Assembly: GCF_002093745.1 (NCBI RefSeq)
Contig: NZ_MTSB01000013.1
Coordinates: 62,001 to 126,000 of the forward strand
Direction: 5' to 3'
DNA length: 64,000 nucleotides
Source of the DNA: Pseudomonas graminis
GTDB lineage: Bacteria; Pseudomonadota; Gammaproteobacteria; Pseudomonadales; Pseudomonadaceae
The notes below the pieces were generated by a model that did no database searches, was not told the origin of the DNA, and saw only the letters and a program-made list of their open reading frames with translations. This document shows, piece by piece, positions 18,512 through 25,952 of this stretch (position 1 is the stretch's first letter; each line of letters begins with the position of its first letter). A program made the translations under genes and the position numbers.

Positions 18512-19474
18512 ATGGTCTCTGCCGTTAATCTTACCGACACGCTAGAATGGGAGTTCCATGGTCAGCTCTATTCGGTTCTCGATCCAATGCCTCTAAGTCC
18601 TCTTCAAGCACGCATAGCGCGTGACATTGTTTCTCACGTGCGTCGTGAGCGCTTCGATATTGGACATCACCTGGTCGAGTCTCAGCTGGCGGCAACGCTC
18701 AATGTCTCCCGCACTCCCGTCAAATTTGCCATGGGCCATTTGGTCGAAAAGGGCATGCTTACCTACGACCGTAATCGGGGCTTTTTCCTAGCCCGTTCCA
18801 GCGACGATCTGGTAGATATTGCTTTGGAAGTCATGGAGGGCAGTGATGATCCGCTGTACCTGAAATTTGCCGAACTACGTCTTAGCAGACAGCTTCCTGA
18901 GCTCTTTACCGAGATCGAGTTCATGCGTCAGTTTGATGTGTCTCGGGCAGCATTGAGGGCGGTGCTGTCGCGTATTCAGCAGGAAGGATGGATCGAACAG
19001 CGTGCAGGTCAAGGATGGCGATTACTGCCCATGATCGACTCGGTTGAAGCGTATGAAGAAAGCTATGCATTCCGAGCGACTATTGAGCCCTCCGGGCTGC
19101 TATCTCCAACATTTCAAATAGACCGTGAAACGCTGGCAGCCTGTCGTAGACAGCAGCAGTTCATAGCCAACGGTGGTTACCTGACCATGACTCCCCAAGA
19201 GTTGTTTGAGGCAAACTCACTGTTTCACGAGACGCTCGCTGCTTGCTCCGGCAATCGCTTCCTCCAGCAAACTGTTCGTCGTCTCGACCAATTGCGTCGG
19301 CTTGTGGAATACCGCCAAGCCAGCACGCGGGCTCCACGTAAAGGCCAGGCAGAGGAGCATCTCGCTATCCTCGATTGTCTGGAACAAGGAGATCGGCTCG
19401 CCGCAGCAGACCAGATGCGCAAACACCTGGAACAAGCGCGACGTAAGAAAGTAGATCCCGCGCTGTTCGAATAA
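18512..19474 (+). CDS. GntR-family regulator with two winged-helix domains and an FCD domain
   Basis: A 320 aa regulator. A GntR winged helix lies at about residues 28-95 (LVESQLAATLNVSRTPVKFAMGHL). It is followed by what looks like a second winged helix at about 112-172 (MRQFDVSRAALRAVLSRIQQEGW), then a helical FCD-type effector domain to the C-terminus (FHETLAACSGNRFLQQTV, EEHLAILDCLEQGD). Typical FadR/FCD proteins have one HTH and about 230 aa, so the length excess is explained by the duplicated DNA-binding unit. Directly downstream of the transporter gene and the likely regulator of the divergent locus. FCD proteins often bind carboxylates through a metal. Confidence 0.8.
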   Translation: MVSAVNLTDTLEWEFHGQLYSVLDPMPLSPLQARIARDIVSHVRRERFDIGHHLVESQLAATLNVSRTPVKFAMGHLVEKGMLTYDRNRGFFLARSSDDLVDIALEVMEGSDDPLYLKFAELRLSRQLPELFTEIEFMRQFDVSRAALRAVLSRIQQEGWIEQRAGQGWRLLPMIDSVEAYEESYAFRATIEPSGLLSPTFQIDRETLAACRRQQQFIANGGYLTMTPQELFEANSLFHETLAACSGNRFLQQTVRRLDQLRRLVEYRQASTRAPRKGQAEEHLAILDCLEQGDRLAAADQMRKHLEQARRKKVDPALFE

Positions 19475-19712
19475 CAGCTACCCACCTCGATTTTTCCCAG
19501 CGCGTCCTCTCGGGTAATGAATGCTCGCTCGCCCCTGCCATTTCTTCGCAAGCGATATAGCCCCAAGCTAATCTTCGACCTGATGCCCCCCCACAAAAAT
19601 CCACAATTGATTTATATCGCAACAAAGCTCACCTTAACTCAGGCAGATCGAGTGCTGCCTGACGTCCGACTGAACACCACCTATACGAGCGAAGGCTAAA
19701 TTACGAGCAGTG

Positions 19713-19949
19713 TCAGAGATCGTCCTTCTCTTCTCTAATTTCGAACTCACCCCATGTGCCCAAATAAATGCTCTTACACAGCACTTTACTGATGAGGCCT
19801 TGTTCCAGGAGCTGTCTCGGGATGTCTCTCATCAGATCAAATATCTCCCGTTGCTCCGCAGTCGGAGGCATCACCCTTTCAACAAATAAATTCAAGTCAA
19901 AGTCCTGCGTTGCAACAAATGGCCCCACGCGGTCGTACTGCTCAAACAC
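19713..19949 (-). CDS. small hypothetical protein
   Basis: A 78 aa acidic reading frame (GTG start, no clear ribosome site) with protein-like composition: MPPTAEQREIFDLMRDIPRQLLEQ looks like an amphipathic helix pair. I do not recognise a family. It may be the remnant of a larger gene, as it sits in the decayed zone between the GntR gene and the tRNA-Arg boundary. Confidence 0.3.
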   Translation of the reverse strand: MFEQYDRVGPFVATQDFDLNLFVERVMPPTAEQREIFDLMRDIPRQLLEQGLISKVLCKSIYLGTWGEFEIREEKDDL

Positions 19950-20288
19950 ACATGATGCTAAGCAGATGTGGCATCAAAACATTACCGACTGACGGAAGAA
20001 GACTGCGTTCTATCAATCGCCAGCATCATCGAAGCTACTGCCCCATCTTTAAATAAGACGTGATCGCTAAGCAGCCTATTCCTGAACGACGGAAGGGAAA
20101 CTTCCTCCGACGGCAACCTTGTGGTGCCTCGGCCCAAACACCCTCAAGACCGTCTTCTAGCTGATGGAGCTTTGTGATGGGAACGGTAGCGACTGAAGAA
20201 GGACGCATGGTGTGCGCAGTGCGCGTAGCTTGTTGCCAGATGAGTAGCAAAAGACTTGGGAAGGGAAGGAAAGCAAATGCGGATGATG
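19950..20288. other. intergenic next to tRNA-Arg, no gene recognised
   Basis: This is where an integrase gene would be expected if an element had entered the tRNA. Only short frames without integrase signatures (no Arg-His-x-x-Arg-Tyr motif) can be read, so any integrase has been lost or was never here. Confidence 0.4.
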
Positions 20289-20360
20289 TGTCCCCTGCTG
20301 GAATCGAACCAGCATCTAGCCCTTAGGAGGGGCTCGTTCTATCCGTTGAACTAAGAGGAC
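20289..20360 (-). tRNA. tRNA-Arg (anticodon CCT), intact
   Basis: A full cloverleaf can be drawn. The acceptor stem GTCCTCT pairs with AGGGGAC. The anticodon arm is AGCCC-CTCCTAA-GGGCT, anticodon CCT for codon AGG. The T-arm is GCTGG-TTCGATT-CCAGC, with discriminator A. CCA is not encoded. The sequence is close to the E. coli AGG-reading tRNA. It lies 130 bases downstream of a ruined second tRNA-Arg(CCT) in the same orientation. A weak promoter of its own (TAAGAT at 20373-20378 with TTTCCT 17 bases before) is possible. Confidence 0.9.
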
Positions 20361-20489
20361 ATTGAGCTCGATATCTTACGTAAAACCATGCACTTAGGAA
20401 AGCTCATCCCCCTTTCCATACCCTATCATTACCAGAATTTCAGCTTCTCGCTTAGGGGCGGATGACGACTTATCTCAACAGGAGACTAG

Positions 20490-20562
20490 ATCCCACCCCA
20501 GATAAGAACTGCCAACCTTCCCCTTAGGAGGGGGATGCTCTATCCAATTGAGCTACTGAGAC
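20490..20562 (-). pseudogene. tRNA-Arg (CCT), 3' part degenerate
   Basis: The first about 55 bases are a good Pseudomonas-type tRNA-Arg: GTCTCAG acceptor strand, D-arm, anticodon loop CTCCTAA (anticodon CCT), variable loop and the start of the T-arm GGCAGTTC. After that the T-loop reads TTCTTAT instead of TTCGAAT, the T-stem no longer pairs and the acceptor 3' strand is not complementary. A functional tRNA cannot form. The 5' side faces the core chromosome and keeps its promoter, whereas the lost 3' side faces the accessory region. Confidence 0.75.
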
Positions 20563-20606
20563 ACTGCGTGCCGGCACACCGATTGGTGCCAGCGAGGACG
20601 GCGTGC

Positions 20607-20635
20607 ATCTTAGCGAGATGACGAGCGTTTGTCAT
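20607..20635 (-). promoter_or_regulatory. sigma-70 promoter of the tRNA-Arg(CCT) unit
   Basis: On the minus strand: -35 ATGACA (20630-20635), 17-base spacer, -10 TAAGAT (20607-20612), about 45 bases before the degenerate tRNA. It would transcribe through it into the intact tRNA-Arg(CCT). Confidence 0.6.
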
Positions 20636-20717
20636 GTCGTCATTGCCCTTCAAGCCTGTAGCCGATGTCCGTTCGAAACACCGCCGAATAAACCAATCAT
20701 GCAATTTGCAATACCGC

Positions 20718-20759
20718 AAAAAGCCATCATTGCAAAACGCATTGGATGGCTCTTTTTTT
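20718..20759 (+). terminator. orphan intrinsic terminator
   Basis: Stem AGCCATC/GATGGCT with inner TGC/GCA pairing, followed by a run of seven T. It also has an A-run on its left, so it could act in both directions. No protein gene ends just before it on the plus strand; the neighbouring genes are a minus-strand tRNA unit to the left and a plus-strand gene to the right. Confidence 0.65.
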
Positions 20760-20878
20760 AGTTTTGTAACTAACTGATTTTTATAGGATTTTTCTCAATT
20801 TAAGCTTGGCATGCAGACTGCATTATCAGTATCAGTGAACACATCTCATCCCAAACGGTCGGGCACAGGTACTGGAAA

Positions 20879-21118
20879 ATGAACAAGACTCTCTCAGTGT
20901 TGAATGCGGCAGCTCTGGTGGCTCTGGTGGCGTTTCATTTTCAGGATTCTGGCGCTCAAAGCGAGCAGGCCACTGCGCCGGTTCGTATTCATCACCAGAT
21001 CAGCCAGGCTCCCCAGCTGGCGATCATGACGGACCGTAAATCCAGCGCGATGGTGCTGGCAAATGATGGCGATGACACGCTTCAAATGCCTCACGCCGAT
21101 CAGCGTTGGGTTTTCTGA
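20879..21118 (+). CDS. small exported hypothetical protein
   Basis: A 79 aa protein with a short hydrophobic N-terminus (LSVLNAAALVALVAFHF) that looks like a signal anchor or signal peptide, followed by a polar tail without cysteine. Upstream GTACTGGAAA gives a moderate ribosome site. First protein gene of the core side after the tRNA boundary, 52 bases before another small membrane protein. I do not recognise a family; the composition looks genuine. Confidence 0.6.
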   Translation: MNKTLSVLNAAALVALVAFHFQDSGAQSEQATAPVRIHHQISQAPQLAIMTDRKSSAMVLANDGDDTLQMPHADQRWVF

Positions 21119-21170
21119 CAGCGCCTTCATCAACCGGCTTCAAGCCCCTACCATTTTTGAGAAAGTAGCC

Positions 21171-21356
21171 ATGTCAAAATCTGCACTGTCATTTCTGGTC
21201 CTGGCACTGATGGCTGTGATCGTTGATATGCTCTTGCCTGTTCAGGCACACGCCATGAGCATTGCAGCCAACATTTGCGCCGGGGTGTTTGCCAGCCTGT
21301 TCGTGGTCGCATTGTTCGTCGGTCGGCGCTTCAAGTTTGATCCCGTGCTTCGCTGA
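21171..21356 (+). CDS. small membrane protein, PA3371-like
   Basis: A 61 aa protein with two hydrophobic segments (about 5-24 and 33-50, AANICAGVFASLFVVALFVG) and a basic C-terminus (RRFKFDPVLR). It matches my memory of the PA3371 family found across Pseudomonas. ATG at 21171 has GAGA upstream; the longer in-frame start at 21063 overlaps the previous gene and lacks support. Function unknown. Confidence 0.65.
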   Translation: MSKSALSFLVLALMAVIVDMLLPVQAHAMSIAANICAGVFASLFVVALFVGRRFKFDPVLR

Positions 21357-21795
21357 GGTTCGTCAGATCACGTAACACCTCCCCTGGCGCGCTCGCGCCC
21401 GTGAAAGCTTTTCCAAAAAAGCTGCGCATGCCCCACCCTTCCCGAAGCTCCCCCGAAGACCCTCGGTCGGCTCGCCTCCGTTTGTTTTGAATTCGCACCT
21501 AAGCTGAGAATCAGACGAAAATGATGGCAAATAGCACTCAGGCGATGTCTGAATTTTCTGAAGGCAAAGGCGCTGACTTTGCAAATTCGTTCGCATTTCC
21601 GACAATTAGTACTGGCTAAACGCCTCCACCTGAGTCAATATTTGTCACAGAATTGACGCCAAGGATTCGACGTATTGCGGCATTATGTTGGCCCTTGGAT
21701 TCGCGGTTGAACATTTGACCAAAACGACTGTCTGACAATGACAATCTTGCGGCCACTTGCTAGAACCGCTCCCCCTGAACTAACCGGTTAAATAT
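21357..21795. other. amrZ upstream region
   Basis: A 439-base gap with no gene recognised. It ends in the perfect palindrome TAACCGGTTA (21781-21790), six bases before the amrZ ATG. Long leaders and autoregulation are known for amrZ in P. aeruginosa, so promoter and operators are expected here, but I cannot place a -10/-35 pair with confidence. Confidence 0.45.
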
Positions 21796-22122
21796 ATGAG
21801 CCCTATGAAACAGGCTACTTATTCCAGCCGCACGGCTGACAAGTTCGTCGTTCGCCTACCAGACGGCATGCGTAATCGCGTGCAAGAGGTAGCCAAGAAT
21901 CATCACCGCAGCATGAACTCGGAGATCATTGCCCGTCTCGAACAAAGTCTGATTCAGGAAGGTGCTCTCGGCGACGAGCCAAGCCTGCGCCTTGACAGTC
22001 CTGAGCTGTCCCTGCACGAACGCGAACTGCTGCAACGTTTTCGTCAGCTGTCGCATCGTCAACAGAACGCCCTTGTTTCGCTGATTGCCCACGACACGGA
22101 ACTCGCTTCCGAAGAGTCTTGA
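21796..22122 (+). CDS. amrZ: AmrZ, ribbon-helix-helix transcription factor
   Basis: A 108 aa Arc/Mnt-type regulator: flexible N-terminus, beta-strand [10 protein letters not shown] (about residues 14-23), the two helices with [17 protein letters not shown], and the C-terminal tetramerisation region [18 protein letters not shown](S)-HRQQNALV. The match to P. aeruginosa AmrZ (AlgZ) is near full length. AmrZ controls motility, exopolysaccharides, cyclic-di-GMP and, in fluorescent pseudomonads, iron genes. The start used leaves no obvious Shine-Dalgarno; ATG 21805 (MKQATYSS) is an alternative. Monocistronic, with its own terminator. Confidence 0.93.
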   Translation: MSPMKQATYSSRTADKFVVRLPDGMRNRVQEVAKNHHRSMNSEIIARLEQSLIQEGALGDEPSLRLDSPELSLHERELLQRFRQLSHRQQNALVSLIAHDTELASEES

Positions 22123-22140
22123 GATTTAGCGTAAACGACC

Positions 22141-22168
22141 AAAGGCCAGCGAAAGCTGGCCTTTTTTT
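22141..22168 (+). terminator. intrinsic terminator of amrZ
   Basis: Seven-base-pair stem GGCCAGC/GCTGGCC with a GAAA tetraloop, followed by seven T. Confidence 0.92.
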
Positions 22169-22240
22169 GTTGTAGTATTTTTCTTACTTAACGGTAGGTT
22201 TTGTTAACGAGTGCAGTAATACAATGATGTGTCCGGGAAT

Positions 22241-22269
22241 AAAAAACCGCCTGTTTATGGCGGTTTTTT
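22241..22269 (-). terminator. bidirectional terminator, serving mgtE
   Basis: Stem CCGCC/GGCGG flanked by A6 on the left and T6 on the right, 26 bases beyond the mgtE stop. It can end leftward transcription of mgtE and back up amrZ's terminator. Confidence 0.85.
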
Positions 22270-22294
22270 AGTTTAAAGGGTTTTAAAAGCCGAC

Positions 22295-23737
22295 TTAGAG
22301 CAAGAAGATTGTCGCCAGCCCGAGAAAGATGAAGAACCCGCCACTGTCGGTCATCGCCGTAATCATGACGCTTGCGCCCATTGCAGGGTCCCGCCCCAAG
22401 CGCGCCAGCGCCATCGGAATCGAGACACCCATCAGCGCAGCCAGCAGCAGATTGAGCGTCATGGCCGCCGTCATCACGACGCCAAGCGACCAACTGCCAT
22501 ACAGCATGTAGGCGACAACACCAATCACCCCACCCCATAGCAAGCCATTGATCAGGCCGACCGCCAGCTCCTTGCGCAGCAACCGGGCGGTATTACCTGT
22601 ATTGACCTGATCAAGCGCCATCGCGCGCACGATCATGGTGATGGTCTGATTACCGGAGTTACCACCGATGCCGGCCACGATCGGCATCAGCGCAGCGAGT
22701 GCCACCAGCTTCTCGATGGACCCTTCGAACAGACCGATAACCCGCGACGCTAGGAATGCGGTGACCAGGTTGACCGCCAGCCAGGCCCAACGGTTACGCA
22801 GCGAGCGCCATACAGAAGCGAAGATGTCTTCTTCTTCCCGCAGACCCGCCATGTTGAGGACTTCGTTTTCGCTTTCCTCACGAATCAGGTCGACGATTTC
22901 ATCGATGGTCAGACGGCCGATCAGCTTGCCATTCTTGTCCACGACGGGCGTGGAGATCAGGTCGTAACGCTCGAAGGCCTGCGCGGCGTCATAAGCATCA
23001 TCTTCAGGGTGGAAGCTGACCGGGTCGCTGGCCATGACTTCGCCGACCTGTTTTTCCGGGTCGTTGACCAGCAGACGCTTGATCGGCAGCACGCCCTTGA
23101 GCACGCCCTCGGAATCAACCACGAACAGTTTGTCGGTATGACCGGGCAGCTCTTTGAGCCTGCGCAGGTAACGTAATACGACCTCAAGGCTGACATCCTC
23201 ACGGATCGTCACCATCTCGAAGTCCATGAGTGCGCCGACCTGGTCTTCGTCGTAAGACAAGGCAGACCGCACACGCTCGCGCTGTTGGGAATCCAGCGCT
23301 TCCATCAGTTCATGAACGACGTCGCGGGGCAACTCGGGAGCCAGGTCAGCCAGTTCGTCGGCGTCCATGTCCCGTGCCGCCGCGAGCAACTCATGATCAT
23401 CCATGTCGGCGATCAGGGTTTCACGAACGGAATCGGATACTTCAAGCAGAATGTCGCCGTCGCGATCGGCCTTGACCAGTTGCCAGACGGTCAGACGGTC
23501 TTCCAGAGGCAAGGCTTCGAGGATATAAGCGACGTCAGCAGAGTGGAGGTCTTCGAGCTTGCGCTGCAGCTCGACGAGGTTCTGCCGGTGGACCAGGTTT
23601 TCTACGCGGTCCTGATGCTGACCTTCCTGACGGTGGGTCAGGTCTTCAACAATACGCTGGCGCTGCAGCAGATCAACAACCTGAGCCAGGCGATCCTGCA
23701 AGCTTTCCTGCGTCTTCTTTACTTCTCTTTCGGTCAT
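22295..23737 (-). CDS. mgtE: MgtE magnesium transporter
   Basis: A 480 aa inner-membrane Mg2+ channel/transporter. Order: N-terminal MgtE helical domain (about 30-145, with HSADVAYILEALPLEDRL and DMDADELADLAPELP), two CBS domains (about 150-280, including PVVDKNGKLIGRLTIDEIVDL), a plug helix, then five membrane segments. The pore motif region MPIVAGIGGNSGNQT is present around residue 345. ATG 23737 (MTEREVKK) has GGAG upstream; the longer frame to 23767 lacks one. The cytoplasmic domains gate the channel by Mg2+ binding in known homologues. Monocistronic. Confidence 0.93.
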   Translation of the reverse strand: MTEREVKKTQESLQDRLAQVVDLLQRQRIVEDLTHRQEGQHQDRVENLVHRQNLVELQRKLEDLHSADVAYILEALPLEDRLTVWQLVKADRDGDILLEVSDSVRETLIADMDDHELLAAARDMDADELADLAPELPRDVVHELMEALDSQQRERVRSALSYDEDQVGALMDFEMVTIREDVSLEVVLRYLRRLKELPGHTDKLFVVDSEGVLKGVLPIKRLLVNDPEKQVGEVMASDPVSFHPEDDAYDAAQAFERYDLISTPVVDKNGKLIGRLTIDEIVDLIREESENEVLNMAGLREEEDIFASVWRSLRNRWAWLAVNLVTAFLASRVIGLFEGSIEKLVALAALMPIVAGIGGNSGNQTITMIVRAMALDQVNTGNTARLLRKELAVGLINGLLWGGVIGVVAYMLYGSWSLGVVMTAAMTLNLLLAALMGVSIPMALARLGRDPAMGASVMITAMTDSGGFFIFLGLATIFLL

Positions 23738-24061
23738 AGGCGAACTCCACTCCCAGCAGCAGAGCACGCCGGGAGATCAATCAGTTAATTCATGATTGTC
23801 AAAAAACACTATTGAGTTACGACTGGGTAAGTCCATGGAGGTATTCCACAAGCCCCGGCGGGGCTGACGGGCGCAATGATACACCGCTTTGAGCGAAGCG
23901 CACGCGAGAAATTCAGCTTATAACAACCGTTTGCAGCGCAAAGTTGCAAGCTTGCGTGAAGCGACGAGGGCTCGACGTCACATCCAGCCAACAAATCACG
24001 CTGGTTCCGGCAAAAGGCCGCCGCTAGGCTCTCACGACACTCAGTCATGGAGGACCTGATC
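23738..24061. other. divergent intergenic region
   Basis: About 320 bases between mgtE and the DUF4124 gene, which diverge. It contains a GC hairpin (AGCCCCGGCGGGGCT, near 23848-23862) close to mgtE. No gene, RNA or Mg2+-responsive leader was recognised. Confidence 0.4.
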
Positions 24062-24553
24062 ATGCGCGCCATCATTCATTTACCATTATGGAGCACCCTG
24101 CTTTGCCTGCCGGCCCACGTCACCGCCAATAGCGTTCAACGCTGCGAGGATGCAGCCGGAAAGATTACATTCACCACCCTGGGCTGCCCGGCAGGCCAAA
24201 CCAGCCGAATACAGAACGCCTTCAATGCGCCGCCCGGAAGCCACATCGACTTACTTCCGCCAGGAAACACCCGGGAGCCTGCGCGTCGAAAATCAGCAGA
24301 AAAGGAATTGGTGGTGGTCGGCACACGTGACGACGGCTGCGGTAATCGCCTGAGCGCAGAACAGCGCCGAGCAGCCATCATCAATCAGCGCACACCGCCC
24401 GGCATGACACAGCGTGATGTCGAAAGCCTGCTGGGGCGCCCGGACAAAGTCACCAACCGCAATGGCGAGCTGCATTACGAGTACCACCTGAAGAAAGGCC
24501 GCAGCAACAAAGTGACGTTCGACGAAAACGGATGCGTTAAAGGAAAACGCTAG
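24062..24553 (+). CDS. DUF4124-type periplasmic protein
   Basis: A 163 aa exported protein. A signal peptide (MRAIIHLPLWSTLLCLPAHVTA) precedes a DUF4124-like domain with paired cysteines (QRCEDAAGKITFTTLGCP). A C-terminal half follows that contains RRAAIINQRTPPGMTQRDVESLLGRP, reminiscent of SmpA/BamE-like repeats, and ends in a cysteine-containing FDENGCVKG. ATG 24062 has GGAGG eight bases upstream. Function unknown; this type is common in Pseudomonas envelopes. Followed directly by a terminator. Confidence 0.75.
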   Translation: MRAIIHLPLWSTLLCLPAHVTANSVQRCEDAAGKITFTTLGCPAGQTSRIQNAFNAPPGSHIDLLPPGNTREPARRKSAEKELVVVGTRDDGCGNRLSAEQRRAAIINQRTPPGMTQRDVESLLGRPDKVTNRNGELHYEYHLKKGRSNKVTFDENGCVKGKR

Positions 24554-24557
24554 AAAG

Positions 24558-24590
24558 CAAAAAGCCCACATCTTTCGATGTGGGCTTTTC
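24558..24590 (+). terminator. intrinsic terminator, bidirectional
   Basis: Nine-base-pair stem AGCCCACAT/ATGTGGGCT with loop CTTTCG, A-run before and TTTT after. It serves the DUF4124 gene from the left and the tRNA-Arg unit from the right. Confidence 0.88.
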
Positions 24591-24596
24591 GTTGTA

Positions 24597-24673
24597 TGGT
24601 GCACTCGACAGGATTCGAACCTGTGACCGCTCGGTTCGTAGCCGAGTACTCTATCCAGCTGAGCTACGAGTGC
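24597..24673 (-). tRNA. tRNA-Arg (anticodon ACG), copy 1
   Basis: Acceptor GCACTCG/CGAGTGC, anticodon loop CTACGAA (ACG, read as ICG for CGU/CGC/CGA), T-arm ACAGG-TTCGAAT-CCTGT, CCA encoded. Identical to the second copy 164 bases to the right and probably co-transcribed with it. Confidence 0.95.
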
Positions 24674-24760
24674 ATGGGTATTTTTAGACCAGATCACTTC
24701 TGGTTGAAGCCAGTTATCGGAAACCTTGTAATTGCTTACAGTGATTCAAACAACTTTAAA

Positions 24761-24837
24761 TGGTGCACTCGACAGGATTCGAACCTGTGACCGCTCGGTT
24801 CGTAGCCGAGTACTCTATCCAGCTGAGCTACGAGTGC
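24761..24837 (-). tRNA. tRNA-Arg (anticodon ACG), copy 2
   Basis: Same 77-base sequence as copy 1, CCA encoded. This is the promoter-proximal copy, with a near-perfect promoter 18 bases upstream. Confidence 0.95.
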
Positions 24838-24854
24838 ATGTGTTGGTGCCGCGC

Positions 24855-24882
24855 ATTATAGGTCGTCAAATTGCTTTGTCAA
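24855..24882 (-). promoter_or_regulatory. sigma-70 promoter of the tRNA-Arg(ACG) pair
   Basis: On the minus strand: TTGACA (24877-24882), 16-base spacer, TATAAT (24855-24860), then a GC-rich GCGCGGC discriminator, typical of stringently controlled stable-RNA promoters. Confidence 0.88.
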
Positions 24883-24946
24883 TCACTTTTTCTAGTAAAT
24901 TCAACAACTTACCGATCAAGCTCAATCTGACGCACTACATAAATAA

Positions 24947-25037
24947 TGGCGGAGAACGGGGGATTCGAACCCCCGACACCCTTTTGAGGTGTACTCCCTT
25001 AGCAGGGGAGCGCCTTCGGCCACTCGGCCAGCTCTCC
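24947..25037 (-). tRNA. tRNA-Ser (anticodon GCT)
   Basis: A 91-base class II tRNA: acceptor GGAGAGC, anticodon loop CTGCTAA (GCT, codons AGC/AGU), long variable arm around ACACC/GGTGT, T-arm GGGGG-TTCGAAT-CCCCC, CCA encoded. Position next to csrA-lysC is conserved in pseudomonads. Confidence 0.95.
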
Positions 25038-25051
25038 GCAACACGGGGCGT

Positions 25052-25080
25052 ATAATAACCACCCTTTTCCCCGTTTGCAA
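25052..25080 (-). promoter_or_regulatory. sigma-70 promoter of tRNA-Ser
   Basis: On the minus strand: TTGCAA (25075-25080), 17-base spacer, TATTAT (25052-25057), then ACGCCCCG discriminator. It lies between csrA and the tRNA. Confidence 0.75.
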
Positions 25081-25099
25081 ACCAAAAATTCAATAAAAA

Positions 25100-25288
25100 T
25101 TAATGGCTTGGTTCTTCGTCCTTCTCTTTCTTGATGCGAAGGTAGATCTCTTCACGGTGGACAGCGACTTCCTTGGGCGCATTGACACCAATTCGCACCT
25201 GATTACCCTTTACACCGAGCACGGTGACGGTGATTTCACCGTCACCGATGATCAGGCTTTCCGCGCACCGACGAGTCAGAATCAGCAT
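25100..25288 (-). CDS. csrA: CsrA/RsmA carbon storage regulator
   Basis: A 62 aa RNA-binding global regulator that binds GGA motifs in mRNA leaders and is titrated by Rsm small RNAs. The sequence is full-family: [16 protein letters not shown], the conserved [19 protein letters not shown] with the RNA-contacting Arg, and a short polar tail. Perfect ribosome site AAGGAG before ATG 25288. Located between lysC and tRNA-Ser as in other pseudomonads, so this is the RsmA-type copy; paralogues usually exist elsewhere. Confidence 0.96.
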   Translation of the reverse strand: MLILTRRCAESLIIGDGEITVTVLGVKGNQVRIGVNAPKEVAVHREEIYLRIKKEKDEEPSH

Positions 25289-25460
25289 ACTTTTCTCCTT
25301 ACGCCTTTATTCAGGGACAACAGTCTGCAAAACCTATGGGCAATGGCCAGTAGCAAAACGCCATAACCATTACCTGTGTATCGACTTACGCAAAGAAAAC
25401 ATCAGCCTTTCTGCGCAGTACCCGAAAGGCGCGGTCAGACCGCGCCCTTCGACGGCAGCA

Positions 25461-25952
25461 TCACTCACCCTGCCGAGGAGCATCCAGCTCAAACGCCGTG
25501 TGCAAAGCGCGCACAGCCAACTCCAGATACTTTTCTTCAATGACCACGGAAACCTTGATCTCGGACGTGGAGATCATCTGAATATTGATGCTCTCCTTGG
25601 CCAGGGCTTCGAACATGCGGCTGGCAACACCTGCGTGTGAACGCATGCCGACACCGACGATGGACACCTTGGCGATCTTGGTGTCGCCGGAAACTTCACG
25701 TGCGCTGATCTCGCGCGCGGTTGTTTCAAGCACCTGCAAGGCCGCCTGGTAATCGTTGCGGTGGATCGTGAAGGTAAAATCGGTGGTGTTATCGTGCGAG
25801 ACATTCTGCACGATCATGTCCACTTCGATATTCGCCGCACTGATCGGGCCGAGAATCTTGAACGCCACGCCGGGGGTGTCTGGCACGCCACGGATGGTCA
25901 GCTTGGCTTCATCGCGATTGAAAGCGATGCCGGAAATGATCGGCTGTTCCAT
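25461..25952 (-). CDS. lysC: probable internal start: LysC beta subunit
   Basis: ATG at 25952 within lysC is preceded by AAGAGG with five to six base spacing and opens a 163-residue product beginning MEQPIISGIAFNRDEAK, which contains just the ACT region. The position corresponds to the known beta-subunit start of Corynebacterium and Bacillus aspartokinases (MEEAVLTGVATDKSEAK in C. glutamicum). An alpha2-beta2 enzyme is therefore likely. Confidence 0.65.
   Translation of the reverse strand: MEQPIISGIAFNRDEAKLTIRGVPDTPGVAFKILGPISAANIEVDMIVQNVSHDNTTDFTFTIHRNDYQAALQVLETTAREISAREVSGDTKIAKVSIVGVGMRSHAGVASRMFEALAKESINIQMISTSEIKVSVVIEEKYLELAVRALHTAFELDAPRQGE

Noticed and set aside
20035..20250. Possible integrase fragment beside the tRNA-Arg
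   Set aside because: The 71-codon frame has no tyrosine-recombinase motif and no similarity that I can recognise.
24597..24837. Twin tRNA-Arg(ACG) as attachment-site duplication
   Set aside because: Both copies are complete, share one promoter region and the 87 bases between them hold no foreign gene. A simple tandem duplication explains them.
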